Assembly (NCBI RefSeq): GCF_041434935.1
Contig: NZ_CP107964.1
Span: 4,588,001 to 4,652,000 of the forward strand
Length of the DNA stretch: 64,000 nucleotides
From: Kitasatospora sp. NBC_00374
GTDB lineage: Bacteria > Actinomycetota > Actinomycetes > Streptomycetales > Streptomycetaceae
Reading direction: 5' to 3'
Under the pieces are notes generated by a model that saw only the letters and a list, made by a program, of their open reading frames with translations, did not search any database and was not told the origin of the DNA. Positions 41,240 to 49,819 of the stretch are shown here, in pieces. Both the position numbers and the translations under genes were made by a program. Within the stretch, counting starts at the first letter, position 1. Each line of letters begins with the position of its first letter.

Positions 41240-42373
41240 ATGAGTGAGTACCAGTACTACGAGTTCCTGGCGATCGACCGGCCGCTGACCAGCGATGAGC
41301 AGGAGCAGCTGCGATCACTGTCGACCCGGGCCCGGATCACGGCGACCAGTTTCACCAACGAGTACCACTGGGGCAACTTCCGCGGTGATCCGAGGCGGAT
41401 GGTGGAGCGGTACTACGACGCTCACCTCTACTTGACCAACTGGGGCACCCACCAGGTGATCCTGCGGGTGCCCAAGGGGCAGCTCGCGCTGCGGGCGCTG
41501 GAGCCGTACTGCTTCGACGAGTGCGTCGAGGCATGGACGACCGAGACCCACCTCGTCCTGAACCTGTGCAGTGAGGACGAGGCTGGGGACTGGGAGGAGG
41601 GCGCCGAGGACTCGCTCGGTGCCATCGCCGGGGTTCGGGCCGAGTTGGCCTCCGGGGATCATCGTGCCCTCTACCTCGCATGGCTGTCCGCCATCGGCGT
41701 TTGGGGGCTCCAGGACGACGAGGAGGAGGCTTACCAGGAGGCGGTCGAGCCTCCGGTCCCGGCCGGGCTCGACCGGCTCACTGCACCGCAGCGAGCGCTC
41801 GCGGACTTCCTGCGTGTCGACGCCGACCTGCTGGCGGTCGCCGCCCAGGCCAGCCCGCCCGCCCCCGCCTCTCGGAATCGGCCCGGGAAGAAGGAGTTGG
41901 CGCCGCTGATCGCCGCGCTTCCCGAGACCGAGAAGAACGGGATCCTGCTGCGCCTGGCACTGGGTGATGAGCCTCAGCTGGGTGCCGAAGTCCTGTGCCG
42001 CCTGCGTGGTGAGCCGTCTGCGGTGACCGTGCCGGGCCAGCGCTCGGCCGCAGAACTGCTGGACGCAGCGCATGCGCGGGCCACCGAACGCCGACAGCGC
42101 GCAGACGGGGTTCGAGCCGAGGCGCGGGCGAAGAAGCTGACCGCCCTGGCTGCCGACGAGGAAGCGGTCTGGCACGAGGTCGAGAACCACGTCGCCCGTA
42201 AGCAGGCGGCCCGTTACGACACCGCCGTGGCACTCCTGGTCCAGCTCCGTGACGCCTGCGACCACGTCGGACGCGGCCTCCAGTTCCGGCAGCGGCTGGC
42301 CGCGCTCCGCGAGGAGCATCGGCACCTGCCCGGCCTGCTGCGCCGTCTCGACGACCGGGCGCTGAGGGGCTGA
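41240..42373 (+). CDS. Unknown conserved protein with coiled-coil C-terminus
   Basis: A 377-aa protein I do not recognise by name, starting MSEYQYYEFLAIDRPLT, a start I have seen in actinobacterial proteins of unknown function. The C-terminal half is rich in Ala/Arg/Glu and predicted helical (AHARATERRQRADGV, RAEARAKKLTALAA). The ATG at 41240 is weakly supported by AGGG upstream. Relatives are often adjacent to SWIM-domain genes; none is here, so it may be a solitary cargo gene of the island. Confidence 0.55.
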   Translation: MSEYQYYEFLAIDRPLTSDEQEQLRSLSTRARITATSFTNEYHWGNFRGDPRRMVERYYDAHLYLTNWGTHQVILRVPKGQLALRALEPYCFDECVEAWTTETHLVLNLCSEDEAGDWEEGAEDSLGAIAGVRAELASGDHRALYLAWLSAIGVWGLQDDEEEAYQEAVEPPVPAGLDRLTAPQRALADFLRVDADLLAVAAQASPPAPASRNRPGKKELAPLIAALPETEKNGILLRLALGDEPQLGAEVLCRLRGEPSAVTVPGQRSAAELLDAAHARATERRQRADGVRAEARAKKLTALAADEEAVWHEVENHVARKQAARYDTAVALLVQLRDACDHVGRGLQFRQRLAALREEHRHLPGLLRRLDDRALRG

Positions 42374-42446
42374 CGCCTGTCCTTCCCGCGCGTAGGGCTC
42401 GCCTACGGAGATCGGATGGTCCCGGGCCGCGATCCAGCGGCCGGAA

Positions 42447-42872
42447 TCAGTGCCCCTCGGTCCAGAACTGCTGGAGTCGCGCGATCGCCTGGGCCTTGTC
42501 CAGCTCGGCGACCTGGTCCTCGGTAAGTCCGACGCGGTTGATCAACATGTAGACCAGATCAACTGGAAGCGCCTCGCGTTGTGGCTCAGGCGCGCCTCGA
42601 TCGGGAGGCGTGCCGTCCAGGACGCACGGCCAGAAGACATCCTCCGTCACGTCCAGCTGATCGCGGAGGATGTGCACCCACATGCTCGCGCCGTACGCGG
42701 TGCGGTCGACCGGATGCGATACCCGAGTACGCAGGATCCGCCCATCGGGGAGCCCGAGCTCATAGGTGACGTGGTGGGTGCCGGTGCGGCCGCGCGCGTC
42801 ACGTACGCGGTCCCAGCCTTCGACCTTGCAGAACTGCTCGTGCCGTTCGCGGGTCGGCTGAGGCCAGGTCAC
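42447..42872 (-). CDS. Predicted toxin of a type II toxin-antitoxin pair
   Basis: A 141-aa protein of the actinobacterial family annotated as cytotoxic translational repressor. It starts VTWPQPTRERHEQFCKVEGW and contains RDARGRTGTHHVTYELGLPDGR and RVSHPVDRTAYG. The GTG start overlaps the stop of the antitoxin-like gene by GTGA. This fixes the order antitoxin first, toxin second, a normal TA arrangement. Activity is not shown. Confidence 0.6.
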   Translation of the reverse strand: MTWPQPTRERHEQFCKVEGWDRVRDARGRTGTHHVTYELGLPDGRILRTRVSHPVDRTAYGASMWVHILRDQLDVTEDVFWPCVLDGTPPDRGAPEPQREALPVDLVYMLINRVGLTEDQVAELDKAQAIARLQQFWTEGH

Positions 42873-43285
42873 TTCGCAACTCCGAGCAGCCAATCGCGAA
42901 GCTGCGCGTCGTCGCTGATGCCGATCAACTGGACCAGGCCCCAGTTGTCGCGATGGTTGGGCGCGTTCAGGAGCCGGTCCTGCCAGTCCTCCGCGTACTC
43001 GCGCATCGCGTCGACCATCTCGTCGATGGCCTCATCGAACGTGCCGCCATCCGCAGCGACCGGGAGGCCGGGGAAGAACACCGACCAGCCACCGCCCTCG
43101 GCGACCACCTCGGCTTTGGACGGACACAGCAGCGCGAGCGCGTGGCGCAGCCGCCCCGCGTCGACCACCGCCGCGTACCCGGTGTCCCGGCGAACGGTCG
43201 CGACCCGGCCCTGCCCGGCTGCGTCCAGTAGATCCTTCAGGTGTGCGCGGGCTTCGGTGTAGCTCTCGTAGTGGACCGCTGTCAT
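42869..43285 (-). CDS. Phd/YefM-type antitoxin
   Basis: A 138-aa prevent-host-death-type antitoxin. It starts MTAVHYESYTEARAHLKDLLDAAGQG, then has the TVRRDTGYAAVVDAGRL strand typical of Phd/YefM DNA-binding dimers. A C-terminal HicB-like segment follows (AADGGTFDEAIDEMVDAM). Upstream (43326-43353) is a triple 9-bp repeat fitting autoregulation. It is coupled to the toxin gene and may stabilise the island. Confidence 0.75.
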   Translation of the reverse strand: MTAVHYESYTEARAHLKDLLDAAGQGRVATVRRDTGYAAVVDAGRLRHALALLCPSKAEVVAEGGGWSVFFPGLPVAADGGTFDEAIDEMVDAMREYAEDWQDRLLNAPNHRDNWGLVQLIGISDDAQLRDWLLGVAK

Positions 43286-43325
43286 TGGGACCTCCTCGTC
43301 CGAGAACCAGGGTCGCGCCGACCGT

Positions 43326-43353
43326 CAAGTACGTCAAGTACGTCACGTACTTG
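43326..43353. promoter_or_regulatory. Antitoxin autoregulatory operator
   Basis: Three 9-bp half sites: CAAGTACGT at 43326-43334 and 43335-43343, then its exact inverse ACGTACTTG at 43345-43353. They lie 40-70 bp before the antitoxin start, as expected for Phd/YefM control. Confidence 0.65.
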
Positions 43354-43411
43354 CCTTCGAGTGGGAGGGCGGTGACCGTCCGCTGTGCCGTTGGCGTCAA
43401 ACGACGCAAAA

Positions 43412-43442
43412 ATGCCCCCGAAGCGAGCTGCTTCGAGGGCAT
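43412..43442 (-). terminator. Terminator after tRNA-Phe
   Basis: A stem with 12 paired positions and one mismatch, followed on the minus strand by five Ts. It would end the tRNA-Glu/Asp/Phe transcript, or belongs to the island end. Confidence 0.7.
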
Positions 43443-43460
43443 CGTGACTGGTCAAACTAT

Positions 43461-43504
43461 GTGGCCAGGGCCGGGGTCGAACCGGCGACCTTCCGCTTTT
43501 CAGG
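43461..43504. repeat. attachment-site repeat in the intact tRNA-Phe gene (proximal copy)
   Basis: The matching partner of 39750-39793, here inside the complete tRNA-Phe gene. The island thus regenerated a functional tRNA on integration. Confidence 0.85.
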
Positions 43505-43535
43505 CGGACGCTCGTACCAACTGAGCTACCTGGCC
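43462..43535 (-). tRNA. tRNA-Phe (GAA)
   Basis: Cloverleaf with acceptor GGCCAGG/CCTGGCC, anticodon loop CTGAAAA (anticodon GAA) and T loop TTCGACC. The discriminator is A and no CCA is encoded. It is the integration target of the island on its 3' side. Confidence 0.95.
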
Positions 43536-43562
43536 GTACTGCACCGCCTCTTGCGAGGCGAG

Positions 43563-43636
43563 CGATCCTGACGGGACTTGAACCCGCGACCTCCACCTTG
43601 ACAGGGTGGCGAGCTAACCAACTGCTCCACAGGACC
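43563..43636 (-). tRNA. tRNA-Asp (GTC)
   Basis: Acceptor GGTCCTG/CAGGATC (with one G-U pair), anticodon loop CTGTCAA and T loop TTCAAGT. The discriminator is G. Confidence 0.95.
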
Positions 43637-43695
43637 TCGTGCGGATCTCATCCGCTTCAGCACCTCGCGGCACTGACTTTACTACGGTACTGCCG

Positions 43696-43768
43696 TGCCC
43701 CCAACGGGATTCGAACCCGTGCTACCGCCTTGAAAGGGCGACGTCCTGGGCCACTAGACGATGAGGGC
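43696..43768 (-). tRNA. tRNA-Glu (TTC)
   Basis: Acceptor GCCCTCA/TGGGGGC (one T-G pair), anticodon loop CTTTCAA (anticodon TTC) and T loop TTCGAAT. It is the first of the Glu-Asp-Phe array. Confidence 0.95.
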
Positions 43769-43888
43769 TTGCGGCCCGCCCGGCTGGCTTGCAGCGGTCG
43801 GGGACGTGAGAAGCATATGGGATGCCGGGCGGGAACGCCAAAACGGTTTCGGTTCGGCGGGTCCGGGGCCGTGGAGCGGGCGCAGGGG

Positions 43889-44230
43889 TCAGGACCAGCC
43901 GAGTTCGTGCAGCTCGTGGTCGTCGAAGCCGAAGTGGTGGGCGACCTCGTGGATGACGGTGGTGCGCACCTCGTCGACGGCCTCCTCCTGGCTCTCGCAC
44001 AGCCGCAGGGTCGGCCCCATGTAGACGATGATCCGATCGGGCAGTACCCCGGCGTACCACTCGCCGCGCTCGGTCAGGGGGGTGCCCTCGTACAGGCCGA
44101 GCAGGTCGGGGTCGGCCGGGTCGGGTTCGTCCTCGACGAAGACCGCGACGTTGTCCATCATGGCCGCGAGCTGCGGCGGGATCTGGTCGAGGGCGTCGGC
44201 GACCAGCGTCTCGAACTCGTCCCGGGTCAT
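43889..44230 (-). CDS. Zinc metallopeptidase-like protein (DUF1025 type)
   Basis: A 113-aa metallopeptidase-fold protein. The zinc motif HEVAHHFGFDD (HExxH) lies near residues 95-100. The N-terminus is MTRDEFETLVADALDQIPPQ. This is a short actinobacterial family often annotated as metallopeptidase. It is a single gene next to the tRNA array, divergent from crcB. Substrate unknown. Confidence 0.8.
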   Translation of the reverse strand: MTRDEFETLVADALDQIPPQLAAMMDNVAVFVEDEPDPADPDLLGLYEGTPLTERGEWYAGVLPDRIIVYMGPTLRLCESQEEAVDEVRTTVIHEVAHHFGFDDHELHELGWS

Positions 44231-44300
44231 CTCCACCGCCCCATTGTCGGGTGTGCGGTGACGAGGTGCCAGGTGATCGGCGGTAGTGATTGACTGAGGT

Positions 44301-44762
44301 GTGCGTTCGAGTCGTACCGGCCGGGAGCCGGGAACCGCGGTGCCGGGGCGCCCGGTGCTGCTCCGCGGGCAGGGCCCCGCGGTGGCGGCGGTCGCACTGG
44401 GCGGCGCGATCGGGGCGTCGGCACGGTACGGGGCGGGCCTTCGGTGGCCGACCGCGGCGGGGGCCTTCCCGTGGACGACGCTGCTGGTCAACGCGGTGGG
44501 GTGCGCCGCGATCGGGGTCCTGCTGGTGGTGGTCGCCGAGGCGCGGGCCGCGCATCCGCTGCTCCGCCCGTTCCTCGGGACGGGCGTCCTGGGCGGCTTC
44601 ACCACCTTCTCGACGTACGCCGTGGACGCCCAGCAGCTGATCGATCGCGGCGAGCCCGGCCGCGCCCTCGCCTATCTGCTCGGCACCGTGCTCGCGGCGC
44701 TCGCCGCGGTCTGGGCGGCGGCGACGGCCACCCGGCCCGTCCTGCGGAGGAGGTCCGGATGA
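44301..44762 (+). CDS. crcB: Fluoride exporter CrcB subunit 1
   Basis: A 153-aa CrcB/Fluc-family protein with four helices. It shows GGAIGASARYGAG, LLVNAVGC and the fluoride-pore GVLGGFTTFSTY motif. CrcB proteins form fluoride-specific channels as dual-topology dimers. Two different CrcB genes flanking a DUF190 gene, as here, suggest a heterodimer. The GTG start is at 44301. Confidence 0.88.
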   Translation: MRSSRTGREPGTAVPGRPVLLRGQGPAVAAVALGGAIGASARYGAGLRWPTAAGAFPWTTLLVNAVGCAAIGVLLVVVAEARAAHPLLRPFLGTGVLGGFTTFSTYAVDAQQLIDRGEPGRALAYLLGTVLAALAAVWAAATATRPVLRRRSG

Positions 44763-45109
44763 CCGTGCGTGAGCTGCGGGCGACCGTGCTGATCGGCGAG
44801 AACGACACCTGGCACCACCGCCCGCTGTCGGCGGAGATCGTGCACCGCGCGCATGCCGCGGGACTGGCCGGCGCGAGCGTGTTCCACGGGGTCGAGGGAT
44901 TCGGCGCCGGTTCGACCGTGCACACCTCGCGGTTGCTGTCGCTGAGCGAGGGCCTGCCGGTGGCGGTGGTGATCGTGGACACGGCCGAGCGGATCCGGGC
45001 CTTCCTGCCGGAGCTGGACGCCCTGATCGGCAGCGGCCTGGTGCTGCTGGACGAGGTCGAGGTCGTCCGGTACGGCCGGGGCGGGCGCGGGGACGGCGGC
45101 GACGCGTGA
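44759..45109 (+). CDS. DUF190 protein
   Basis: A 116-aa DUF190-family protein (LIGENDTWHHRPLSAEIV, GASVFHGVEGFGAGSTVHTS), a ferredoxin/PII-like fold commonly located in crcB operons. It overlaps both neighbours by 4 bp. It may regulate or assemble the fluoride channel. Confidence 0.8.
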   Translation: MTVRELRATVLIGENDTWHHRPLSAEIVHRAHAAGLAGASVFHGVEGFGAGSTVHTSRLLSLSEGLPVAVVIVDTAERIRAFLPELDALIGSGLVLLDEVEVVRYGRGGRGDGGDA

Positions 45110-45480
45110 ACTGGCTGCTGGTGGTCGCGGGCGCGGCGGTCGGCGCGCCGCTGCGCTATCTGACGGACCGTGCGGTGCAGGCCCGGCACGACTCGGTCTT
45201 CCCGTGGGGCACCTTCGCGGTGAACGCGGCCGGCTGCCTGGTGCTCGGCCTGCTGACCGGCGCGGTGGCCGCCGGGGCGGCCTCCTCCCGGCTGCAGCTG
45301 CTGCTCGGCACCGGCCTGTGCGGGGCGCTCACCACCTACTCGACCTTCTCGTACGAGAGCCTGCGGCTGGCCGAGACGGGCGCCCGGTTCTACGCCGCGG
45401 CCAACGTGGCCGGCAGCGTGCTGGCCGGCCTGGGCGCCGCGTACACCGGGACGGCGGTGGCCCGCGCCCTGTGGGGGTGA
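45106..45480 (+). CDS. crcB: Fluoride exporter CrcB subunit 2
   Basis: A 124-aa CrcB protein with GAAVGAPLRYLTD, TFAVNAAGCLVLG and GLCGALTTYSTFS. It is the second member of a GTGA-linked three-gene operon, probably the partner subunit of a heterodimeric channel. Confidence 0.88.
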   Translation: MNWLLVVAGAAVGAPLRYLTDRAVQARHDSVFPWGTFAVNAAGCLVLGLLTGAVAAGAASSRLQLLLGTGLCGALTTYSTFSYESLRLAETGARFYAAANVAGSVLAGLGAAYTGTAVARALWG

Positions 45481-45594
45481 GCGGGTGTCGGCCGCAGGGC
45501 CGACCGGGCGGTAGCCCGTGTCTGCCGGGGCGCACGCGCGTTGGGCACCGAGAACGGGACCGGCCCGGGTGGGGCAGGCGCTGGAGGTGGCTCG

Positions 45595-46119
45595 GTGGTG
45601 GCGGATCGTACGGGGCGTCGGCGGATGGCGGTGGGCGTGGTGGCCGCCGCCCTCGCCGGGTTCGGCTTGAGCGGCTGCATGTCGGTCGGGTCGGGCTCCG
45701 CCGACCAACAGGGCACCGCGCGCCCGTCCGGGCAGGCCGGTGTGTCCGGCAAGCCGGGCGGGGCGACCGGCGCGGCCCGCAACGCCGGGAGCGGCCAGCA
45801 CGGTGAGCACGGGGCCGCGGTGGCGGTGGAAGGGGTCTCACCGGGCACGACCCCGGTGGCCGGAACGGTCGGCAGCGGGCCGCTGCCGGGTGAGTCCGAG
45901 GTGGCGCCGGTGGTGGTGCCCGGGGTGCCCAGCGACTCCGCCGGGCCGACCGGGAGCCCGTCGGGCCGGCCCAGCCCGGCCCCGAGCCCGTCCGGAGTGT
46001 CGCATCCGTCACCCAGCACGCAGGCGAGTTCTCCCGTTCCATCTGCCACACTGGACCCAGAACCATCCACCAGTAACTCAGGATCCTCGGCTCCGAGTGC
46101 GGCCCCCACCGGGCATTAG
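45595..46119 (+). CDS. Putative lipoprotein, Pro/Ser-rich
   Basis: A 174-aa protein with a hydrophobic signal (RRRMAVGVVAAALAGFG) ending in the lipobox LSGC. The mature part is low-complexity Ser/Pro/Gly. The GTG at 45595 has GGAGG 7 bp upstream. It would be anchored to the membrane surface. No functional domain is seen; the composition suggests a cell-wall spacer. Confidence 0.6.
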   Translation: MVADRTGRRRMAVGVVAAALAGFGLSGCMSVGSGSADQQGTARPSGQAGVSGKPGGATGAARNAGSGQHGEHGAAVAVEGVSPGTTPVAGTVGSGPLPGESEVAPVVVPGVPSDSAGPTGSPSGRPSPAPSPSGVSHPSPSTQASSPVPSATLDPEPSTSNSGSSAPSAAPTGH

Positions 46120-46314
46120 CGCTCTGGCCAGCAGGTTTGCCTTTGATCCCGAGGTTCCTCTATGGTGGTAGATCGTTCGTTTGATTCATTTGATTGGCGC
46201 CTTTTCTCCACTACGGCGCCCTTGGCGCGTTCCGGCGATCCGTGGCTGACCGCATAGAGGCGGTCTTTACAGAACCCCGGACTTTGGCGCGTGCCACTTC
46301 CGGAAGGTTTTGCA

Positions 46315-48639
46315 TTGTCTCTCGTTGACGACACCCGCTTCGCCATGCCCGCGAACGGGTCGGACGCCACCGACACCGCCCTCACCGACACCATCGAGAC
46401 CGCCGAGGTCGAGACCGCCGCCGCGGTCGACCAGGTCGCCGCCGATGACCTCGACACCGCCGAGGACACCACCGCGGACGAGGCCGCCGAGCCCGCCGAG
46501 CCCACCCTCACCTTCGGTGACCTGGGCCTGCCCGAGGAGATCGTGCGTGCCCTCGCCAAGCGCGAGGTCGTCACCCCGTTCCCGATCCAGGCCGCGACCA
46601 TCCCGGACGCGCTGGCCGGCAAGGACGTGCTCGGCCGTGGCCGCACCGGCTCCGGCAAGACCCTGAGCTTCGGCCTGCCGCTGCTCACCCGCCTCGCCGG
46701 CGGCGAGCGCACCCGGGCCAAGCACCCGCGCGGCCTGATCCTCGTCCCGACCCGCGAGCTGGCCATGCAGGTCGCCGACGCGCTGGAGCCGTTCGGCTCG
46801 GTGCTCGGCCTCAAGCTCAAGGTCGTCTGCGGCGGTACCTCGATGTCCAACCAGATGTACGCGCTGGAGCGCGGCGTGGACGTCCTGGTCGCCACCCCGG
46901 GCCGCCTGCGCGACCTGATCAACCGCGGCGCCGCGAAGCTCGCCGACGTCCAGGTCGCCGTGCTCGACGAGGCCGACCAGATGGCCGACATGGGCTTCCT
47001 GCCCGAGGTCACCGAGATCCTCGACCAGGTGCCGGCCGGCGGCCAGCGCCTGCTGTTCTCCGCCACCCTGGAGAACGAGATCGACACCCTGGTCAAGCGC
47101 TACCTGAACAAGCCGGTCACCCACGAGGTCGACCCGTCGGCCGGCGCGGTCACCACCATGACCCACCACATCCTCGTGGTGAAGCCCAAGGACAAGGCGC
47201 CGATCACCAACGCGATCGCCGCCCGCAAGGGCCGGACGATCATCTTCGTCCGCACCCAGATGGGCGCCGACCGGGTCGCCGAGCAGCTCCTGGAAGCCGG
47301 CGTGAAGGCCGACGCGCTGCACGGCGGTATGACCCAGGGCGCCCGTACCCGGGTGCTGGGCGACTTCAAGGACGGCTACGTCAACGTGGTCGTCGCCACC
47401 GACGTCGCCGCCCGCGGTATCCACGTCGACGGCATCGACCTGGTCCTGAACGTGGACCCGGCCGGTGACCACAAGGACTACCTGCACCGCTCCGGCCGCA
47501 CCGCGCGGGCCGGCCGGTCGGGCACCGTCGTCACCCTGGTGCTGCCGCACCAGCGCCGCGGCGTGTTCCGCCTGATGGAGGACGCGGGCGTGGACGCCTC
47601 GCGCCACATCCTCGACCACGCCTTCGACCCCGAGGTGGCCCGGATCACCGGTGCCCGCTCGCTGGTCGAGGTGCAGGCCGAGTCCGCCTCCGGCATCGCC
47701 GGTGCCGCGGAGCGCGAGGTCGCCGAGATGACCCGCCAGCTGGAGCGCGCGCAGCGCCGCGCCGCCGAGCTGCGCGAGGAGGCCGACCGGCTGGCCGCCC
47801 GCGCCGCCCGTGAGCGTGCCGCGCTCGGCATCGAGGACGAGGAGCCGGCCGCCGAGGCCGGTGCCGACGCCGCCGAGCCGGCCGTCGCCGAGGCCGCTCC
47901 GGTGGTCGAGGAGGAGCGCGTCCCCGCGTACCGCGAGGCGCGCAACGAGCGTCCGTCCTTCAACCGGGACCGGGACGACCGCGGTGGCCGTGACCGGGAC
48001 CGGGACGACCGCGGTGGCCGTTCCTTCGGCCGCGACCGTGACGAGCGTCCGGCCCGTTCGTTCGGTGACCGTGACAACCGTTCGGGTGGCTTCAACCGGG
48101 ACAACCGCTCCGGTGGTTTCAACCGTGACGAGCGTCCGGCCCGTTCGTTCGGTGACCGTGACAACCGTTCGGGTGGCTTCAACCGGGACAACCGCTCCGG
48201 TGGTTTCAACCGTGACGAGCGTCCGGCCCGTTCGTTCGGTGACCGTGACAACCGTTCGGGTGGCTTCAACCGGGACCGTGACGACCGCGGCGGCCGCTCC
48301 TTCGGCAACGACCGTCCGGCCCGCCCCTTCGGCGACCGCGACAACCGCGGCGGCGGCACCGGCGGCGGCTTCAACCGCGACCGGGACAACCGCTCGGGCG
48401 GCTTCAACCGTGACGACCGTCCGGCCCGTTCGTTCGGTGACCGCCCGTCGTTCGGTGACCGCGACCGCAGCGCCGGCAGCAGCCGTCCGTTCGCCCGCCG
48501 CGACGACCACCGCTCCGGTGGCCGCCCGCAGGGCTTCAACCGTGACGACCGTCCGGGTGGCCGCTCCTTCGGTGGCGACCGCGACAACCGCTCGGGCGGC
48601 TTCAACGGCGGCGACCGCAAGCCGCGTTGGAAGAGCTGA
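46315..48639 (+). CDS. DEAD-box RNA helicase with RGG/RND-rich tail
   Basis: A 774-aa DEAD-box helicase. It has an acidic N-terminal extension, the Q motif (TPFPIQAATIP), motif I GRTGSGKT, PTRELA, motif II DEADQM, SAT, and HRSGRTARAGR in the C-terminal RecA domain. From about residue 545 a long Arg/Asn/Asp/Gly/Ser/Phe-rich tail follows, with exact 29-aa repeats encoded by the 87-bp tandem repeat at 48037. The start is probably a TTG at 46315 with GGAAGG upstream. A 195-bp A/T-richer leader precedes it, consistent with a cold-shock-regulated mRNA. DEAD-box helicases with such tails aid ribosome assembly and RNA decay. Confidence 0.9.
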   Translation: MSLVDDTRFAMPANGSDATDTALTDTIETAEVETAAAVDQVAADDLDTAEDTTADEAAEPAEPTLTFGDLGLPEEIVRALAKREVVTPFPIQAATIPDALAGKDVLGRGRTGSGKTLSFGLPLLTRLAGGERTRAKHPRGLILVPTRELAMQVADALEPFGSVLGLKLKVVCGGTSMSNQMYALERGVDVLVATPGRLRDLINRGAAKLADVQVAVLDEADQMADMGFLPEVTEILDQVPAGGQRLLFSATLENEIDTLVKRYLNKPVTHEVDPSAGAVTTMTHHILVVKPKDKAPITNAIAARKGRTIIFVRTQMGADRVAEQLLEAGVKADALHGGMTQGARTRVLGDFKDGYVNVVVATDVAARGIHVDGIDLVLNVDPAGDHKDYLHRSGRTARAGRSGTVVTLVLPHQRRGVFRLMEDAGVDASRHILDHAFDPEVARITGARSLVEVQAESASGIAGAAEREVAEMTRQLERAQRRAAELREEADRLAARAARERAALGIEDEEPAAEAGADAAEPAVAEAAPVVEEERVPAYREARNERPSFNRDRDDRGGRDRDRDDRGGRSFGRDRDERPARSFGDRDNRSGGFNRDNRSGGFNRDERPARSFGDRDNRSGGFNRDNRSGGFNRDERPARSFGDRDNRSGGFNRDRDDRGGRSFGNDRPARPFGDRDNRGGGTGGGFNRDRDNRSGGFNRDDRPARSFGDRPSFGDRDRSAGSSRPFARRDDHRSGGRPQGFNRDDRPGGRSFGGDRDNRSGGFNGGDRKPRWKS
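48037..48275 (+). repeat. 87-bp coding tandem repeat
   Basis: Units starting at 48037, 48124 and 48211; the first two are full and appear base-identical, the third is partial. They encode a 29-aa RSFGDRDNRSGGFN-type unit in the helicase tail. Confidence 0.85.
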
Positions 48640-48670
48640 CATCTGACGGCGCGACAGCGCCACCGCACTG

Positions 48671-48712
48671 AGGCCTGGGGCCGATCCACTCCGGTGGGTC
48701 GGCCCCAGGCCT
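48671..48712 (+). terminator. Helicase terminator
   Basis: A 19-bp near-perfect stem (48671-48689 with 48694-48712) after the helicase stop, followed by TTT. Confidence 0.8.
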
Positions 48713-48822
48713 TTGCCGTGTCCGGGTGGCGGGCCGCCGGCTGCCAGGCCGCCGGGCTTGGAATTCTCGAAATGAGAACAACTCGGTGGCGCGCCGCAAC
48801 CGCCTCGCGTACGGTCACCGGT

Positions 48823-49656
48823 ATGAGCAGCAGAATGCATCAGGTGGCGGTCGAGAACGAGGAGATCGCCGAGCGGGGGACCTACCGGAACAGGTGGGGG
48901 AAGCCGGTCGAGATCGGCGAGTCGCTCGCCCGGGCATGCGCCGGGACCATCTCGTACAGTGCCGAGGAGCCGCTGCGGGGAGGGGAGCGCGGGCCGCTGC
49001 GCGGGCCGGTCGAGGTGACGTCCGAGGGCAGCATGCAGGCCGCGCGCCGGCTGACCGAGGCCGGCGGCGAGCACGTCGCGGTGCTCAACTTCGCCTCCGC
49101 GCGCAACCCCGGGGGCGGGTACCTGCGCGGCGCCAAGGCCCAGGAGGAGGACCTCTGCCGGTCGGCGCTGCTGTACCGCTGCCTGCTGGAGGCGCCCGAC
49201 TACTACGAGGCCCACCGTGCCTCCACCGACCTGCGCTACAGCCACCGGGTGATCTGGTCCCCGCAGGTCCCGGTGGTCCGTGACGGGCGCGGCGACCTCC
49301 TCGCGGAGCCGTACACCGTCTCGTTCCTCACCTCGCCGGCGCCCAACGCGGGCCAGCTGGCGCTGCGTTCGCCGGGGCGGCCGGTGGACGTGCGCGGCAT
49401 CCTGGCCGCGCGCGCCGACCGGGTGCTGGCGGTGGCGGCGCAGCACGGGGTGCGGGAACTGGTGCTGGGGGCCTGGGGATGCGGGGTGTTCCGCAACGAC
49501 CCGGCGGTGGTGGCGGAGGCCTTCGAGACCGCGCTGACCGAGCACGGGGCGGCGTTCGACCGGGTGGTCTTCGCGGTCTGGGACCGTCAGCCGGTCTCGG
49601 CGAACCGGGCCGCCTTCGAGGACCGCTTCGGGCCGGCGGGGGAGCGGCTCGGCTGA
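48823..49656 (+). CDS. Macrodomain-type poly(ADP-ribose) glycohydrolase-like protein
   Basis: A 277-aa protein of the TIGR02452 microbial PARG family. It shows VLNFASARNPGGGYLRGAKAQEEDLCRSALLY, which contains the glycohydrolase signature GGG-x6-8-QEE, and LGAWGCGVFRNDP near the end. It would remove ADP-ribose from proteins or metabolites. The start ATG at 48823 is 110 bp after the helicase terminator, so it is transcribed separately. Confidence 0.85.
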   Translation: MSSRMHQVAVENEEIAERGTYRNRWGKPVEIGESLARACAGTISYSAEEPLRGGERGPLRGPVEVTSEGSMQAARRLTEAGGEHVAVLNFASARNPGGGYLRGAKAQEEDLCRSALLYRCLLEAPDYYEAHRASTDLRYSHRVIWSPQVPVVRDGRGDLLAEPYTVSFLTSPAPNAGQLALRSPGRPVDVRGILAARADRVLAVAAQHGVRELVLGAWGCGVFRNDPAVVAEAFETALTEHGAAFDRVVFAVWDRQPVSANRAAFEDRFGPAGERLG

Positions 49657-49819
49657 GCGGGCGGCTCGGTCGAGCGAGTCGGTCGAGCGGCGGGACCGGC
49701 CGAGGGGGCGCCAGGAGCCGGTGACGGGCTGCCCTGGGCCTCGGGGTCCTGGGACAGGCTGCGAGCGGGTCTTTCGGACCGCCCGCGCCGGACGCTCCTC
49801 ATGATCCATACTCGCCCCT

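Noticed and set aside
44231..44300. Fluoride riboswitch before crcB
   Set aside because: The 70-bp leader shows no recognisable crcB-motif pairing pattern.
47478..48818. Long reverse-strand reading frame opposite the helicase
   Set aside because: It is a low-complexity Arg/Ser/Pro shadow of the repeat-rich helicase tail with no domain or RBS.
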